Source of the DNA: Opisthocomus hoazin
Lineage: Eukaryota > Chordata > Aves > Opisthocomiformes > Opisthocomidae
Length of the DNA stretch: 64,000 nucleotides
Direction of reading: 5' to 3'
NCBI RefSeq assembly: GCF_030867145.1
Contig: NC_134429.1
Span: forward strand, 16,156,615-16,220,614
The notes beneath the pieces are model-generated. The model had not been told where the DNA came from. It saw only the letters and a list, made by a program, of their open reading frames with translations, and did not search any database. Made by a program: the position numbers and the translations under genes. Shown in pieces: positions 1 to 13,300 of the stretch (its first letter is position 1; each line of letters starts with the position of its first letter).

Positions 1-3000
1 GCATCGTTCGTTCTCTGGAGCGATTTCTTCTGAAGCTTTTGTAGCTTAGAAGCTTTGGTTTCCCCTGAGAGGCTCTTCCGGGAGGCATCGGTGCTCCTGA
101 CCGACTGCAGCGCTGGTCTCCTGCAGGAACAGCTTTTCTGTGTTGGACATTCGTTTCTTCTGCCTGTGGTTCCTGCTGCAGTGCAAGTTCCAGGAAGCCC
201 CAAGTCCTCTTGAGGCTCAGAGGAGAGGCACGAGGTTTTCCTGAAGCCCATGAGTTGGCACTTAACCTGGCACCCATAATAGAAGTCCAGGCTTTGACTT
301 GAATCCCTAAGCCCTCTCCAGACCTGTCCAACATGAAAACAGTCAGTGTGGGACACTGATGCTCCTTGATCCCAGGAAAGGTCACCAGTTAAGCGTGCTG
401 GTGGCAAAAGATTGCACTTTTGGCTTTTCCCCAAGGGACGGCATCGTGGAGATCTGTCAGCCTGTGTGGTAAACACTGTGGCCCTTCTGGGTGTGGGGGG
501 TCAGGATCTGTGCTGCCTGGGGACATCCCTGCTGAAAATGCCAAATTTGAGAGGACAGTGAGTTTCTCTCATCACCTGCTATCTCCTGCTGCAGCGTCTG
601 CTGTTGAACGGGGCAGGCATGGCTGGACACATCTTTTTGAAGAGCTGTAATGAGCCGATACATCTGGAGAAGCCCTGCTCAGTCTTGTGATCAGATGAGA
701 TCTCTCCAGTCTCTTCCTAACCCATGTCCTGCTTGATTTTGGGCACCCTGATTTTGGGCAAACTGAATCTTTTGCTGTGAATAGGACAAGACCATTCAGA
801 TCATCCTTTGACTTCAGGAGGTTGATAGAAAGTCCTGGTTATTTCTACTCATTTGCATGTGACAGGGAACGTCTGGGAAGCTGCCAACGTAGAGCACCAT
901 GTTCATTATCTGGTTTACCAGAACCATGGCAACGTTAGAGGTCTCCTTGCAACACCTGCAGAGCCATCTCCATCCATGTTTTAAGCAAAGATTAGCTTAT
1001 TGCTGAAGCTTCTCAGCCCTGTGCTGCCTTTGTCAGAGTGGTCTTTAGCCTCGATTTACCGGATGGATTCTCCATCCCTCTGGAGGTCAATCTGTGAGGA
1101 GCGCCTGGACTTAAGGACTGGTTTGTCACTGCTTGCCCCCAGGGAAAATACTGCTTGTAGCATCACTACCAGAGTACGCAATCCCTTATGGACCGGGCAG
1201 CTAAGGAATTTATAGGCAGAGAGAACAGAAGAAGCCAGAAGTTGGTCTTGCTAGATGGGTAGGTGGACGTCTCCCCAAAAAGGCTGGCTGAGGAGGTCTT
1301 TTCCTGTGGCTGAAGCCCTGCTGCCTGGCCAAAAGCTCTTCCTTCCTTGGGGTGAGTTGCCCTCTCCCCTCTGTCTGTGGTTGAGATGCCCTCTGCAGTG
1401 ATCGTGTCCTGGACTGCCAGGCGGCAGGACCAGTCTGTAGTGTCCCCAGAGGACCTTGGACTTCTGAGGTGAGAAGGAAGGGCACACGCAGGTTTTCAGT
1501 CAGGAGTGAGTGGTGTTCGGACATGACTGTATGCTTGCTGTTGTGCTAAAACACGATGGAGGAGATACAGTAGCAGTGTGAAGGCATGTCCCATGTGAAT
1601 GGCCTGCGTGAACCGCATGAAGTTCAACAAGGCCGAGTGCAAGGTCCTGCATGTGGGTCGGGACAATCCCAAACACAAGTACAGGCGGGGCAGAGAGTGG
1701 CTCAAGAGCAGCCCTGAGGAGCAGGACTTGGGGGTACTGGTGGATGAGAAGCTCAATGTGAGCCAGCAATGTGTGCTGGTAGCCCAGAAAGCCAACTGTA
1801 TCCTGGGCTGCATCCAGAGCAGCGTGGCCAGCAGGGCTAGAGAGGGGATTCTGCCCCTTTGCTCTCGTGAGACCGCACCTGGAGTCCTGCATCCAGCTCT
1901 GGAGCCCCCAACATAGGAAGGACCTGGATGTGTTGGAACAGATCCAGACGAGGGCCTCGAAGATGATCCGAGGGCTGGAGCACCTCTCCTACGAGGACAG
2001 GCTGAGGGAGATGGGGCAGTTCAGCCTGGAGAAGAGAAGGCTCCAGGGTGACCTTAGAGCAGCTGCCAGTGCCTGAAGGGGCCGACAGGAAGGATGGAGA
2101 GGGGCTTTTCACAAGAGTATGTAGTGATAGGACAGGGGGGGATGGCTCTAAACTAAAAGAGGGCAGATTTAGATGAGATATGAGGAAGAAATTCTTCACC
2201 ATGTGGGTGGTGAGGCTCTGGCCCAGGTTGCCCAGAGAAGCTGTGGCTGCCCCCTCCCTGGCAGTGTTCAAAGCCAGGCTGGATGGAGCTCTGAGCACCC
2301 TGGTCTGGTGGAAGATGTCCCTGCTCATGTCAGGGGGGTTGGAACAAGATGATCTTCAAGGTCCCTTCCAACCCAAACCATTCTGTGATTCTCTGAATGC
2401 TGAAGTAGCTGCGCATCTCCAAGACGAATTGTTCAAAGGAACAAAAAGATGACTGGCTTGTCGGTAGCCTCTGGCTGTGAGGGAAAAGTCTCTAAATGCA
2501 GTGGAACAGACCGAAGGCGTGTTCAGATATCTGAATGCAGGATGCCAGCAGACATCATGTTGCTAAGCGTGCAGCTGAGGAGCCAAGGGCAGGCTCTCTG
2601 ATGGGATTGGCAGAAGGTCTGTCCACCATGACTGTGCTTTTATTTAACTCGGGGTTTGTTCGGCACACACCAAAGCGTTTCCCTCTTTCTCACTGAAGCA
2701 GAATAAACACAACCCTTCACAAATCAAACAAGATGCGTTTCCAGTTTGGAGAAATCCCTTCTTCTCTCTGAGCATTGTGAAACAGATCCCTGGGAACGCT
2801 ACTCTGGGGGATGCAGGGTGAACGCAGCGGGGAGCACCAAGTAGCCAAGGAGACGCAAGGCGTTTCGGCTGGCAGGAGCTTGGCAGCCCCTGTAGCTGGA
2901 AAAAAGAGCGAGAAACGAGGCATGTAGGGCAGCGGAGGAGAGACGGGCAGACTGCGGGGTGCAAGAGGAGGTGGGCTAGGCCTTGCTTAGGTCCGGCATC

Positions 3001-4361
3001 TGCTCGGATGGAGGGCTGCAGAGCTGCACCCTTCATCTCGCTGGGGCTTTTGGGTGCCTTGGAGGTGATGAGGGGAGGGCTGCACGAAGGCAGAGGCACT
3101 GGAGCCTGGGGAAGGCAGCGCTACTGGGTGTTTGCCAGCCTGCCCTGTGTGAGGACTTGGAAGCCTTTTCTGTCTTGGCACGCCTACAAACATCTTGGCT
3201 GATTAGGCCACTGACTCAGAACGAGGACACCGGCATACAATGTCAGTATTGCTCTGTCGTTGGCACGAGACTGAAGAGCGCAACTCAAATGCTCGAAAGT
3301 TAGTGGCTTGGAGGAAGAATAAGCAAAATGATGGAAATGTGTGGCTGGATATCAACTTCATGACCAAAGGCTGTCTGGGGGGTGAGGGGGGAGGTGCATT
3401 TTGCCTTTGAGATCCTTTCGAGAACTCTGAAGTCTTCTTGAACCCCCAGCTACCTTCTAGTCATGCAGGAGAGGGGGGGTTTATTGCCGTCTAGCTCTTC
3501 TGTAAGAGGCTGGGGTGTTTCACCCCACCGCTTTGCTTTTAACACCTAGGTTGGGTAACGTCATCTGTCTTAAAAACCAGTGTCCCAGCAGCTTTCCTGT
3601 GTGTCAGAGATTGTTCCCTGCTGGAAGCTTCAACAGAGTCGCCTTGTGCCTGAAGCCTGTCAGTGAAAGCAAAGCTCCTGGGCTTTGACACGTTGCTTTG
3701 TGGTTGCTTTAAATGGACTGGGGTTGGAGGAGACTTGGCACTGCTTCGACTCTGCCTTCCCGTTGGAAAGGAGTGAAAAATGATCTCCAAATAAGTGCAA
3801 AGAAAGGAGGGTGAGAAAGGCAAGAGGCATCTTACGCTTCATTATCCACTCATGTGCGGGAGTGGAGCGATGGATGTTGCTCCTACGAGTACGGCGTGTG
3901 CTGTGTACAGATGGAACTGGACTTCATCTGCAGTTGGACGTCATCTGCTTCCCGTATCCCCGCTCGCTCTGCAGCCCCATCCAGTGAAAGCCCAGCTCGG
4001 GCAGGTGGGGAAGCCAGCATGAAGGCTTAGAAATAAGAAAACCAGCACAAACCAGCTGCGAGTGCCAAGACTGGGGCTTTGCAAAAGGAACTGTAACGGG
4101 GAGGAGAAGCTGGGCTGCTCCTGGCTCCTGTAAGCCCTTTAAGACTGCAGGACTAATAATCGTTCCCAAGAGATGCCCCACAAAAGGTAGCTGCCTCGGG
4201 GTGGGGGGATGGATGGTGCAAACGCAGAGCGAGCACTTGTCCAGACAAACTCTTCCCTGCCAGGAGAAGTGCGGAGGTCAGCGTTTTGCTGGCTCAAGCC
4301 CAGAGTCCTCACTAGTTGTGAGTACTGGTTTGGTTTTAACTCGTGTCTTGTCTATGTTTAG
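1..4361 (+). other. Intron of the CCDC30-like gene, copy A
   Basis: Copy B shows that this stretch is the intron between the exon ending in EVEGLHRK (off the window for copy A) and the exon at 4362. It holds a CR1 fragment at about 1605-2396. I see no other gene; open frames on both strands are short, lack recognisable domains and are not flanked by convincing splice sites. Copy B carries about 427 bp more near the 3' end of this intron. Confidence 0.75.
1605..2396 (+). mobile_element. CR1 LINE fragment (3' end of reverse transcriptase ORF)
   Basis: The plus strand encodes broken pieces of the CR1 ORF2 C-terminus: [29 protein letters not shown] and [19 protein letters not shown]. The end has the CR1-like signature CCATTCTGTGATTCTCTGA. 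It is 5'-truncated and frame-broken, so dead. The same insertion is at 35198-35991, so it predates the segmental duplication. Confidence 0.9.
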
Positions 4362-7300
4362 ATCACAAGTTTAGAAATGGAGTTACTTGAAGCGCAGAAG
4401 AACAAAACTGAGAAGAGTGAGGAAGAAGAGGCATCGTCTGGAGCACAAGAGATGGAAGAGGTAAGAGGTTTTCCCTGGGAAACGAATTGTTTTGTTTAGA
4501 AACGTATTAAATGAGCATCTCCTGTGAATGCTCTTTGTCACCGTTTTCTGAGAATTTCTGGCCCCGCGGCTCATGCAAGACCGACGGATGTCTCGGGCGG
4601 AGAGCAGCCAATGTGCCAACGCTATCTCCCCGATAACTCGTCTCCCCGATAACTCATCTCTCCTGTGAGGTTGTCTTGCCTTCAGCCCTGTGGAGCCTGT
4701 TGACTTCCCAGTGAGGGTGAAGGGTTTACACATCAAAAGGGGCTTGACTCTTCTTTGGGGTTTAGTGAAACCTGGGCAGTGCGTCGGTGCGTTTACAAGG
4801 CTGTTTCCCAGGCGGTTTGGGGCAGGCATTGCTGCCCATTGGTCACTTGCCAGCCAGACGATTGGATCTGCCGGTGTGTAAGCCAGGCAGAGCTTATCGC
4901 ATGTGGGAGAGGACCTTCCCAGTGTATCTTGGGTCAGGGGGAGGCCCCAGGCCCGCAGAGATGTCAGGCCAGCCCTGGGTATAATGTGCAGGAATCCTGC
5001 TGGCAGCTTCTGAGAACTGTTTTTCCTATCCTTGTTCTCTAGGAGACACATTTTCTGCAATTTTTTTCTCTTTTGCTAGAGTAAATGATGCTGTAGAAGT
5101 GGCTCTTAAGTTTGCTTGTTGCAGATGCTGGAAAGCTGTCAGGAGACGATAGAAAAGTTAGGAACTCAGCTGGGAGAGCGGAGAGAACGGAGAAAGCAAC
5201 TTGCATCTGAGCTTGAACTGTTAAGAGAAGACCTGAAGGCTGAGAAGAAGGCACTGGGCAGCCAGGTGGGTGTAGCTCCTGCAGTGGGTCTCCCGGCAGG
5301 AGGCAGCTGCCTTTGGATGACTCCATGAAACATCGCCAGCTGCCCTCCAAGTGCATTGCTTGACTCCTCTTGATGCATCTCTCCAGTCCAGCCACTTTCA
5401 AAGCCTCTTTGGCCGATGGTTTTAAATCCATCTGCTTTAACAGAACTGTCTCTAACTCTGTAATATATTTTTCCTTTCAATGAATCTTATTACAAATCAG
5501 TAATTCAAAGTTTGTAGCCAAAGCCCCCTTCTCTAGAGGGCAGAGTGGAAGGTTTCGGACTTGGGTATTTATTGCGGAGTTATTTGTGATCGTAAGGCTC
5601 ATGATCATGAGCCTTCGCCTCTCCATGTCACAACATGGCAGGGCACTTGTAGATTTGAGCCAAGACCTCCCCGCAGAGCAGCACCACGCTTACCCGTTAG
5701 CAGCAACTGCTTTTCTGGGTTCAGTCAACTGGCTAATTCTGAATCCGTTTAACACGGGTCCCCTTTCATATCAGTAGTACTCTTTCTTAAGCAGAACACG
5801 GCCTGACAAGAAGTGAGAACACCTGAGAGTCACAAAAATCTAGATGAACAGCTTGCTGGGATCTCAATGCTGCTTTTTGTTATGTGCCCTGCAGACCTCC
5901 GTACGCTTTGCTTGAGGTAATTTAACTGCTAGGTAGACTTCTGGTGGGTTGATCTCTGCTGGGAGAGTTGCTGTTGCTCTTCCAGTTGGGCCGCAGAGCA
6001 CAGAGAGCGTGTGATGCCAGAAAAATTGCACAAGGGCTGAAAATTTAGGAGAGCTGCGGATCTGTGACCTGGATCAGGCAGACAACAGGGACCCGAGGGA
6101 GACTGGCAAAGGCGGGGTTTACAGCTATTGCAAACCCCATTTTTTAGCGCTCTGAGAGGTCTTAAAGCATATCACTTCCTTGATTGTAAGTAAAGAACAA
6201 TGAAAGTCCTGAACTGTTTGCGCAGCTGCACATACAGGAGAGTCTTACTGGAGGAAGAGTGGCATCTAGAGACAGGACTTCTGCAGTGCCACAAGACAAC
6301 AAATTCACTCCTCGTGCCTGCCTTTCTTGCCTCTTTTATTTTCTTGGCATCTTCTCTTCATGTCTCAGGTTCTGGGTCTGCCATTGCCTGGTTTTAAGGC
6401 AGTAGGTGATGTTGAAAGCGGAGAGCAGCCGTCCGCAGAAAGTTGTGGTGGGTTGCCTTGGATGGAGGATGGTCTCTGTGCAAGACAGCTGAACACACGC
6501 TTTGTACTCTTTCCCAAGAATTGCTAGTTCGGTAAAGAAATGTGGCACGTGTTGTAAAGCCCTGAGCGCTACAGATGGGCAACAGAAGGATGGAATCAAA
6601 TACAGAAATGTGATTTGATGATAGTTTACACACAGCTACTTCCCATGCAGGAAAAAGGACTTGCACATCTCTCTTCAAGGGTGAAGAACTACCATAATTT
6701 AGCTACAGAATCACAAGCTGTGTCTTGATGGAGTCCCCAGATTGCCTTAAACTGCTCAAAAGATTTCTGTGAGACCGAAGAAGATCAAAGTCGTGATGTC
6801 TTCTGACCTTACAGGTCTCTGAACTCCTACAAGAAAGAGAACAGATTCACAAACTTGAGCAGAAACATGAAGGTCTATGTACAGATGAAAAGACGTATGA
6901 AGAACAGATGGCTAAAGTAGTATTTTTGGAAGAACAGATCAAAAACTTGAGGGATGAACAAGAGCTGCTCTGGTAAACCTTAACAAAGTCTGTGGTACTT
7001 TCTGCTCCTTATCTTTGCTGACTAAGTTTTTAGTTGTTTTGGTTTTTTTTTTAAATCCCTGTAGTGCTGCTTCTGGCAAAAATGGGCACAGTATCTTTGC
7101 GTCTTCCTTGGTGTGTAAGCAGTTCTCTGTAGAGATTCTGGTGAATAAGCGTTTCCCTTAGTGACATCCTGATCAGTCAGGTGTAAACCTTTTTTTCCTC
7201 CCACTATTCCAGATTCTGTACGGCATAAGTGAGAGCTGTCCTTAGGGAGGAGGCCGCTTCTCTTGGAGCGAGGCAATATTTGGACTAGCATGGTCCTCAA

Positions 7301-10300
7301 GAGCTCCCGTTGTGGGCTCGGGCTCCTCGGGGCTAACTGCTGCCAGCATCCTGCTGTGGATTTTGGTTGTCCTTGCAGGGCAGGGGTCGGGCTTGTAAAT
7401 AAAGCTCTTACAGGTTCCCTGACTCCCCCTTTTCAGTAGATCAATACAAATTTGGAGTTGGAGCATCCATGCTCAGGCTCTCATTAGTAAGTAAAAGCTT
7501 GGATTAAATCCGGTATAGTTACAGTCAGCTAAATTTACCTAGATAACTAGGTAGTGAGGTAAAGTAAAACCGGGATAAGACAGGTAGGTTAGCTTATAAG
7601 GACACAGAGTTTAGATTGAGGAAAGTTAGACAGCTCGATCGGGAGACCTGGGCCCGTAATTCCACCCAGCGAGGCGCTGTGCGAGCGCTTCTCTGTCGCT
7701 TGTGAGCGCAGAGCAGCTGACGTGGCCCCACGCGAGTGTTTCCTTAGCCAGCAGTTAGCCTGCGCGTGAGTGACTGAGAGCTGACCCTTTGGATGCACAT
7801 GGTTTCGTGGGCCGGTGTCCAGGGGAGACTGACCCTTGCCCAGAACTGCTAGACCTGGGATTCATTTCCCTTTGGAGCCTCCCAAGACACTTGAGCGTTG
7901 CCTTGAGTGTTTCGCTGGACTTTCCTATCCCAAGTTTTTCCCCTTCAGAGGGTGTTTTCCCTTGGATGTGCATCGTTATCTCTCTCCTTTACTATTTCTA
8001 CTTCAAGTTCTGAATTAGTAGAAAGCAACAAGAAGAGGGAGGAGCTAGAAAAGCATCTAAAAGAGAGCAACGAAGAAAAACTGTTGTTACTGGAAGAAAT
8101 TGCCCAGCTAAAACAAGATCTTCTGACTACCCGGGAGCGGGGTGACGGCACGCTTGGAGAGACTTTGAGGACAAACCGAGGCACGGTGCTCAGAGAAAAC
8201 GGGTTACTCGTGTCGCAGAGCTCTGCAGGCAGTTCGGATGGGAGATTTAAACAGGTATGGGCAGCTTTGCCATCTGCACCGTGCTCCTTTTCAGCAGTTT
8301 GGTGGCAAAACCAAAGTAAAATGGACTGGAAGCCAGTTCTGTGCTGTTAGCGTGTAGGGGGGATGTGAGGCTGACTGATTTCCTTGGGGAAAATAATTGG
8401 AAAATACGAGTGTTGTCATTTCCTTCCGTTATGTTTATGGACATAGTGGGAGCTTGGATAAACCGCATGGCCCCCTTGGTGCGCATGAAAGAAAGAAGTT
8501 ACGCAGTCTTTCAATGTTTTAAACCTTTTTGGAGCTCTTTCTCAACTCCTTTTAGCATCGTGAGGCACGGAGCTGGCTCGCTGTTCCCGCAGCGGTCTTG
8601 CTCTTGCTGTAGGCAGAAGGTGTTCCACTTCCCTGCTCCTCCTTGCCATTTTCTGCCCTTATGCTCGGTGTCTGAACTCGTCCCACAACTGCTGCTCCGC
8701 AGCGGCAGCTCGCAAGCAGCTGGGGTTTGCTGTGCCCCATGCCCCTGTCTCAGTTACTGCTCTCCCATTGGTCTACCAGGTGGCAGGCAACACCCGTAGT
8801 TATCACTACGTTTAGCTGTGTTTTAAATGGAATTTGTTCACCTTTCTTACTGTGTGATCTAAAAAAGAAAGGGAAGGGCAGCGAGCCCTGCCAAAAGGGG
8901 AAGGATTGAGGAAGGTACCCAGGATGGGGATTCTGAGGAGGAACAGGGATTCCATGGAAGAGTTTGTAAGAGAAGAGAGGACAGGGTGGCCTGCATAGGC
9001 AGGAGAGTGGAAGGGAGAGGATCAGAGTTGTGCCGATACCAAGGAACAGCAAATCTGTACAGTTACAGAACACCAACGTAAGATACGAGGTACAGAGGGG
9101 CTGCTGAAGAGGATCCCAACAGAAGCAGGTGGGGAAAAGCCCCACAAAACCTAAATGATCTCAAGGACAAATGACATGGCCGGACTGCACAGTGCTGGAT
9201 GAAGGCTTGGCAGCTCGGGAATTTATCTGGGGATTTATCTGAGAAGGGAAGCTTGATCTTCAGTGGATTTCGTCTGGTCCCAAGAACAGAGGGTGAAGAT
9301 GCAAAGCGGGAATGCAGATCGACAGATGGCCAAAAGTGATGCTGGGAAGAAAGGTTTTCATACGCCAGATGTGGGAAGCTCCCGATTTGTAGCTTTGAGC
9401 TGCAGAGATTTTTGGGACTCCACCTCCAGCTGCGTGGAGAGTTCACACGCCTGGATGCAGGGAAAAAGCAACCTGCCTTAAGCAGAGGGGTCTAAAATCT
9501 CTGTGCAGCTCCATCAGATGCAGGGATCGAGATCATACGGAGCTCAGTTATCTTCCGAAAGCCACCATAGGCTGTTGGTGACCCTTTCATGGTGCCCAGG
9601 CTGCGGTCACGTTGTGCCAGAGTGTCTGTCCCCGTAGTGCTGCCAGGACTTGCTTTGCTTATCTGCCTCAGTGAGACTCTGGGCCAAGAGTGAAGAGCAG
9701 CCTGGGTGGTGTGGCTTTTTTTTGACAGGTAAGTTTTAACAGGGATTTGTTCCCTCCTCCAGGTTTTTGCATCTTCTCCCTCAACCGCAAGAGTTGTATC
9801 AGCTTCTCGGAGGGGATGGACAGGGTAGGGAGCAGGACGTAGTATGGGGGCAGAGGAAATGCTTGCCTGGCTTTACCCATCTTCCTACTTAAATGCCCTT
9901 AAATGCCACTGGCATACCTCTGCCTTTCTTAACGGCCAGACTTTATCTTTCCTTGCAGTTGATTTCCAGGTAACCTGTGTCGTTTCGCTGTTCCTGCAGA
10001 GTCTGTCCGACGAGAGATTCCGGCAGCAGAAGGAAAAGATGCAGCAACTGCGGCAGGACTTGCGTCGCGTTCAGAACTTGTGCAGCTCAGCCGAGAGGGA
10101 GCTGAGATACGAAAGGGAGAAGAACGTCGACTTACAAAAGCAAAACCTGTTGCTCCAGCAGGAGTGCACCAAGGTAGGAAGAGAGCAGGGAGAACTGTTT
10201 GAGGAGAGCATCACATCGTTTTACAGGCTGTGGGAGGTCTGAGGTGCCGATCAACAGGCTGGGCTTCGTTTGCATTTGTCCATGCAGTACCTGGGGCTCT

Positions 10301-13300
10301 CAAGCATGCTGTGTCTCAGCTCCACGGAAATTGCACCGCCTCCAAATAAAACGTGCTGCTCCCTGTAGTTCTCTTTTCTTCGCCGCTCAGTAATCCTGTT
10401 GCCCCTTTCCCGATCAAGGTATTTCAGGTGATACATATTAAAGTGCAAATTTAATTTTTTTTTCTTCTTTTGAAACTCAGGTCAAAGCTGAGCTGAAGCA
10501 AGCCCGGGCAAAGCTCTCGGACACAACTGAAACGTGCTCCTCTCTCTCAGCACAGTGGGAAAAAAGCCAGCAGAAGGTCAAAGAACTCGAACAAGAGCTC
10601 CTGAAGTGCTCCCAGGCCGATAAAGTGCAGAGCAGTCTGCAAGAGAAACTTGCACAGGAGAAATCCAAAGCATGCGAAGCACAAGAAAAGGTAACTCGTC
10701 AGTGTGACCTACGCTAATGGGAGGTATGTTTTTCAGCAGTTTTGTGCAGCTGTATTCAGAAAGAAGAAGCACTAGCAGCTCATGAGTCGGTTCCCTGAAG
10801 TCTGTGTTGCTAGTCCTTTTTGAGATCACGTGGCTAAATATTTCAGGAAAAACATCTGTTATTAGTGGGAGTATAATGAGGACAATTAGAAGCCAAATCT
10901 AGTTGCTCAGACTCCTCTCTCTAAAGCTCAGTATCTCTCAACATAGAGGCAGCAGGGCTGGCAGACACCGGGAGCCTGGATCATGTTCTTGCCGAGGAGA
11001 TTTGCTGCTGTTTGCTATCTGGTAAATCGCGAAAGCTTGTGTTTTCCACGGCATCGATTCTGCCACGTTCCTGCTCTGGGCGCTGGATTCGGTTTTGAAG
11101 TGTGCGGGATCAAATTAGGTGTAAAAAGGATTGTTGCTGATTCATGACATAGTATCTGATCCAAAATCTGGTAGCGGTTGGAAATGTTTTACTTTGTATG
11201 TCTTTGTGTCAAAGTCCATTAAGAAGTACTTCTGAGTAGGGGCGAGCAAATCTTTCATTCCCACGACTCAGATACTGAGGGATCAAAGGGAGCTCAATCT
11301 CTTGCATTCAGATACCATCCTGTAAATTCAAAAAGTTTAATCTGTGTCCAATTTTAATCCGAGATTTCAAAACTCCAGCAAAAGCTAAAAGATTCCCAGC
11401 ACCAACTCCTGCTGGTAGAGGCCCGTGTTTCAGACAAGAAGCTCCTGGAAGAGGAATTGAAGGAGGCCTGGGACAATGAAGCTCGTGTGCAGCAAGAACT
11501 TCACGAGGAACAGCTGAAAAGGTACCCAGAGCTGGGTAAGGCCTGTGCTGCGTGCGGAGGGCAGGTGCTGGGCCAGCAAATGGTGCTGGGCCAGCTGTCT
11601 AGGTACATCCTGCAGCTCCATGCCTGGCCTGAAGCAGGCTCACAGTCACTGCACTGCTGGTTTCACCTCCTGTCTCTCCTTTTGACCTGCCAGTGCCCCT
11701 GGCAGAGCTCCACAGGATCCCCTCTTTGAGATTTAAAAGATTTTTGGAGACTTCAGCTGCCTCAGAAAGTGCTGGGCCCCTCCTGCCAACCCAGTGATTT
11801 GGTCTACCCTCTAGACACTGGCAGTCCCCCTTCCTGTGCAGCTGGGTTTGATGATCCCTCTTAGACTCATCACACAGAACCATGGAATCATGAAGGTTGG
11901 AAAAGACCTCTAAGATCATCAAGTCCAACCGCCAACCCAACCCCACCACACCTGCTAAACCATGTCCTGAAGCGCCACGTCCACACGTTTCTTGAACCCC
12001 TCCAGGGATGGGGACTCCACCACTGCCCTGGACAGCCTGGTCCAAGGCCTGACCACTCTCTCAGTAAAGACATTTTTTCCAACATCCAATCTAAACCTCC
12101 CCTGACACAGCTTGAGGCCATTGCCTCTCGTCCTATCGCTGTTTACCTGGGAGAAGAGACCAACCCCCCCTCACTGCACCCTCCTGCCAGGGAGCTGCAG
12201 AGAGCGAGAAGGTCTCCCCTCAGCCTCCTCTTCTCCAGACTGAACAGCCCCAGCTCCCTCAGCCGCTCCTCATCAGACCTGTTCTCCAGACCCCTGCCCA
12301 GCCTCGCTGCCCTTCTCTGGACACGCTCCAGCCCCTCAATGTCCTTCTTGTACTGAGGAGTACCCTTTGACGTGCCACTGGGACATGGGGACAACCAGGA
12401 TGATTTCTTTCTACTCCCAGCGTTGCCCGAGGCAGGTGCAGAGCAGTGCATTGTTTTCTAGATTGCAGCCAGCCTTGAATTCATGGTGGCACGTCACGGG
12501 CTGGCCTCCACGTCGGTGTCTCACTGTCACACCAACGTGCTTTTAGGAAGCTCCTGGAGCAGCAGGTGGAGGAGCTGCGGCAGCAGCTCCGGCACTCGCG
12601 GGAGACGGAGGCATCGCTGGCCAAGATGCACGTGGAGCTGCAGGCTAAGACTCTGCACGTCCCAGAAGACGAGAAGAAAACTGACTTAAGGGAGGTGAGC
12701 TGCAGCATGGGTGGGTCCTCACCACCCATGGGGGTGCTGTGCTGTTGGCTGACTCCAGAGCAGACCACTGAGCTCTAGGGGAAAAATGGGACCATCCCAG
12801 TGTGAAACCTGCACCTGGGAACTGCTGAAACAGGGTCACATCCAGCCAGGTGCTGAACTCTTGCAGATCCCACTGATTTAAAGAGGAGCTGGAGAAAAAG
12901 CACCATCCCGTCTCGTGTAGGCTTCCTGGGAATGCAGCTCTGAGGGCAGACGAGGAAGACTTGGTGGCTTCTTCCCCTTTCCTTGCAGAGCGTGGAGGTT
13001 TTTGCAGGAAAATCTTGGCAGTGGGAGGACACATTGCCTCGCCGTGCCCTGTGGAAGCCCCCCTAGCAGCACAGAAGTCCCCGCTCTCCCTTCTGTAAGG
13101 GGAGGAGGCAGTGGCCTTGGGAGGCAGAATGGGTGGGTGTTATCTGTGGTGGGAACCAGTAGGATTTATGAAGAGAAGCTTTGGAGACCAGACTGACAAG
13201 AGGCAGAGGGACCCCTACAGCTGAGGACACAGGCACACAAATAAAAAATAGATGTTTTTCAGCACCTCCAGTGTCAGAAGGAGAACCAAAAGCTTTCAGA

